A stretch of 15,516 nt of DNA from Candidatus Glassiibacteriota bacterium. GTDB taxonomy: Bacteria; Gemmatimonadota; Glassbacteria; GWA2-58-10. The notes below the pieces were generated by a model that saw nothing but the letters and a program-made list of their open reading frames with translations, made no database searches and was not told the origin of the DNA. How positions within the stretch are numbered: the first letter of the stretch is position 1; every line of letters starts with the position of its first letter. Below, piece after piece: positions 14,234 through 15,516 of this stretch. Location: assembly GCA_016934095.1 (NCBI GenBank), contig JAFGTO010000362.1:1-15516 (forward strand), given 5' to 3'. The position numbers and the translations under genes are program-made.

Positions 14234-15199
14234 CTACACCGCCTGACTGAAAGAGAAAGCGGAGTCGTTGATCCTGGCGAAAATCTTCTTTGCCGCAGAA
14301 TCATCCAGGTCCATCTGCCGGACCAGGGCCTGCGGGCTGTCGAACTCTGCAACCGGCCGGATGCGTTCGAGGACGAAAACCCCGAGGGTGCACCCGTAGA
14401 GGTCTCCGGAAAAACCGAAAAGGTTGATCTCCAGAGTCTTCGTATCGTCCTCAAATGTCGGCCTGGGGCCGTAGTGCAGGACTCCCGGCACTGTCCGGCC
14501 GTCCAGATCGACCGCGGCCGCGTAAATCCCCTCCGGGAAAAGTTGTTTGTCCCGGCCGATCGCTACCAGGTTCGCCGTGGGATGCCCGAGCCCGGTCCCG
14601 CGGCCGGCCCCGGGGACCACCCGGCCGTCAAATGAATAATACCGGCCCAACAGCCTCGCGGCGGCCGGCAGGTCTCCCTGCTCGAGGGCGCGGCGCACGC
14701 GGGAGCTGGACACCGGGGCGCCGTCCACTATCACCGGCGGCACCTTGAGCAGGTAGAAACCGTGGCTGTCGGACAAACCGGCCAGCAGCCTCTCATCTCC
14801 GGAGCGGTCGCGGCCGAAAGTGTGGTCGTAACCCATTACCAGGGCCGCCATACGCAAGCGGTTCAGCAGGTAATCGATCACGAACCCGGCGGGCTCTACC
14901 AGTGAAAAAGCCCGGGTAAACTTCACCAGCGCCACGTACTCGACACCCATTTCCGCCATCAGTGAAAGCTTCTTTTCCAGAGTGGTGAGAAGTTTCAGAT
15001 TCGACCGGGGCTGAAGAGCATGGCGCGGGTGAGGGTCAAAAGTGGCTACCAGCGGATGCAAGCCCCTGCGGCGGGAGACTTCCAGCAGCTTTTCCAGAAT
15101 CCTGAGATGTCCGAGATGAAGACCGTCAAACGTTCCTACAGTAACCGCGGTGCGGACTCCCTCCGGCAAAACAGAAAATTGCGAACCGGTAATTTCCAT
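14234..15199 (-). CDS. ribF: Bifunctional riboflavin kinase / FAD synthetase
   Basis: This 321-aa enzyme makes FMN and then FAD from riboflavin, close to the E. coli length of 313. The N-terminal adenylyltransferase domain has VGTFDGLHLGH (21-31), FDPHPRHAL and the SSSRVR block (about 160-165). The C-terminal flavokinase domain begins near 180 and has GLGHPTANL (about 203-211), followed by conserved YGPRPTF. Of two close ATGs (15205 and 15199), I prefer 15199 because AGAAGG is eight bases upstream; 15205 would be only two bases from it. A TTG at 15307 would overlap truB and add non-family residues. The gene is 100 bases downstream of truB and 59 bases upstream of rpsO. Confidence 0.95.
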   Translation of the reverse strand: MEITGSQFSVLPEGVRTAVTVGTFDGLHLGHLRILEKLLEVSRRRGLHPLVATFDPHPRHALQPRSNLKLLTTLEKKLSLMAEMGVEYVALVKFTRAFSLVEPAGFVIDYLLNRLRMAALVMGYDHTFGRDRSGDERLLAGLSDSHGFYLLKVPPVIVDGAPVSSSRVRRALEQGDLPAAARLLGRYYSFDGRVVPGAGRGTGLGHPTANLVAIGRDKQLFPEGIYAAAVDLDGRTVPGVLHYGPRPTFEDDTKTLEINLFGFSGDLYGCTLGVFVLERIRPVAEFDSPQALVRQMDLDDSAAKKIFARINDSAFSFSQAV

Positions 15200-15299
15200 A
15201 TACATAACCTTCTCTGAACCGCAGCCCGAGTGACGCCCGGATACGGAAAAGTAGCGAAACGTTCGGAAGCCGTGTCCCTCAGGGATCTTCTCCCCGGTT

Positions 15300-15516
15300 T
15301 CATTCAAAAGGAAACGCTTCCAGTATCAGGCGTTTCGGACGTAAGCAGCCGGCGTGCCCTCCCTGCAGCTCCAGCAAGCCGATACCCACAAAGCCCTTGT
15401 TCCCGGCGTGCAGGCGTACCTCGTGCTCTCCGGGAGGAAAACTGCTCCCTTCCTCCAGTGCAAACCCGCCTTCGGACAGGTCCATCGGCCTGCCGTGGTA
15501 AATGCTATCCAGGCCC
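15300..15516 (-). CDS. truB: tRNA pseudouridine synthase B, C-terminal fragment
   Basis: The open frame runs off the right edge, so only the last 71 or so residues are seen. They resemble the small C-terminal RNA-binding domain of TruB: HGRPM near the edge, then GEHEVRLHAGNKGFVGIGLL and the closing LRPKRLIL. TruB makes pseudouridine 55 in the T-loop of tRNAs; the catalytic domain lies outside the window. Assignment rests on this weak C-terminal pattern plus the conserved truB-ribF-rpsO-pnp gene order. The internal ATG at 15485 is not expected to be the start. Confidence 0.75.
   Translation of the reverse strand, partial: GLDSIYHGRPMDLSEGGFALEEGSSFPPGEHEVRLHAGNKGFVGIGLLELQGGHAGCLRPKRLILEAFPFE

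Noticed and set aside
1..15516. CRISPR array or rRNA genes
   Set aside because: No regularly spaced repeats of CRISPR length and no rRNA-like segments were seen.

Overview
The window reads as bacterial chromosome, mostly GC-rich housekeeping DNA with tightly packed genes, plus an AT-richer foreign-looking segment at the left end (about 1-1500). The gene set (class I two-subunit fumarase, LDH-like malate dehydrogenase, LonA, a Minf_1886-family protein known from Planctomycetes/Verrucomicrobia-type genomes, a FliN-type flagellar switch protein with a sigma-54-like promoter) suggests an uncultured, probably flagellated Gram-negative lineage near the FCB or PVC groups. That placement is inference and no lineage is claimed firmly.

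Left end: 1-656 has no convincing gene but carries several pairs of short direct repeats. A lone phage terminase small subunit (minus, 657-1292) follows, then a short stretch with phased 9-mer and 8-mer repeats, the terminator of an elongator-type tRNA-Met(CAU), and the tRNA itself (minus). This looks like the edge of a prophage or its remnant lying against the 3' end of a tRNA gene.

Plus-strand block (about 1657-8075): divergent from the tRNA, a candidate promoter leads into yigZ and lon. A near-consensus promoter overlapping the lon stop codon leads into a Minf_1886-family gene, followed by mdh and the alpha and beta subunits of a 4Fe-4S fumarase. These last three encode consecutive TCA steps (fumarate to malate to oxaloacetate). 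A strong intrinsic terminator at 8036-8075 ends the block.

Minus-strand block (8049-15516), read right to left: the 3' end of truB, then ribF, rpsO, pnp and an M16 metallopeptidase, which is the widely conserved truB-ribF-rpsO-pnp translation/RNA-decay cluster. An intrinsic terminator follows, then rsmA, a stand-alone fliN-like gene behind a sigma-54-type promoter, a 290-base gap that can fold into a multi-arm RNA, and a gene for a three-helix membrane protein with a very basic tail. The membrane-protein gene runs convergently into the fumarase terminator.

The parts most worth a second look are the candidate structured RNA at 8644-8866, the sigma-54-fliN unit with its unknown membrane-protein neighbour, and the repeat-rich phage/tRNA junction.
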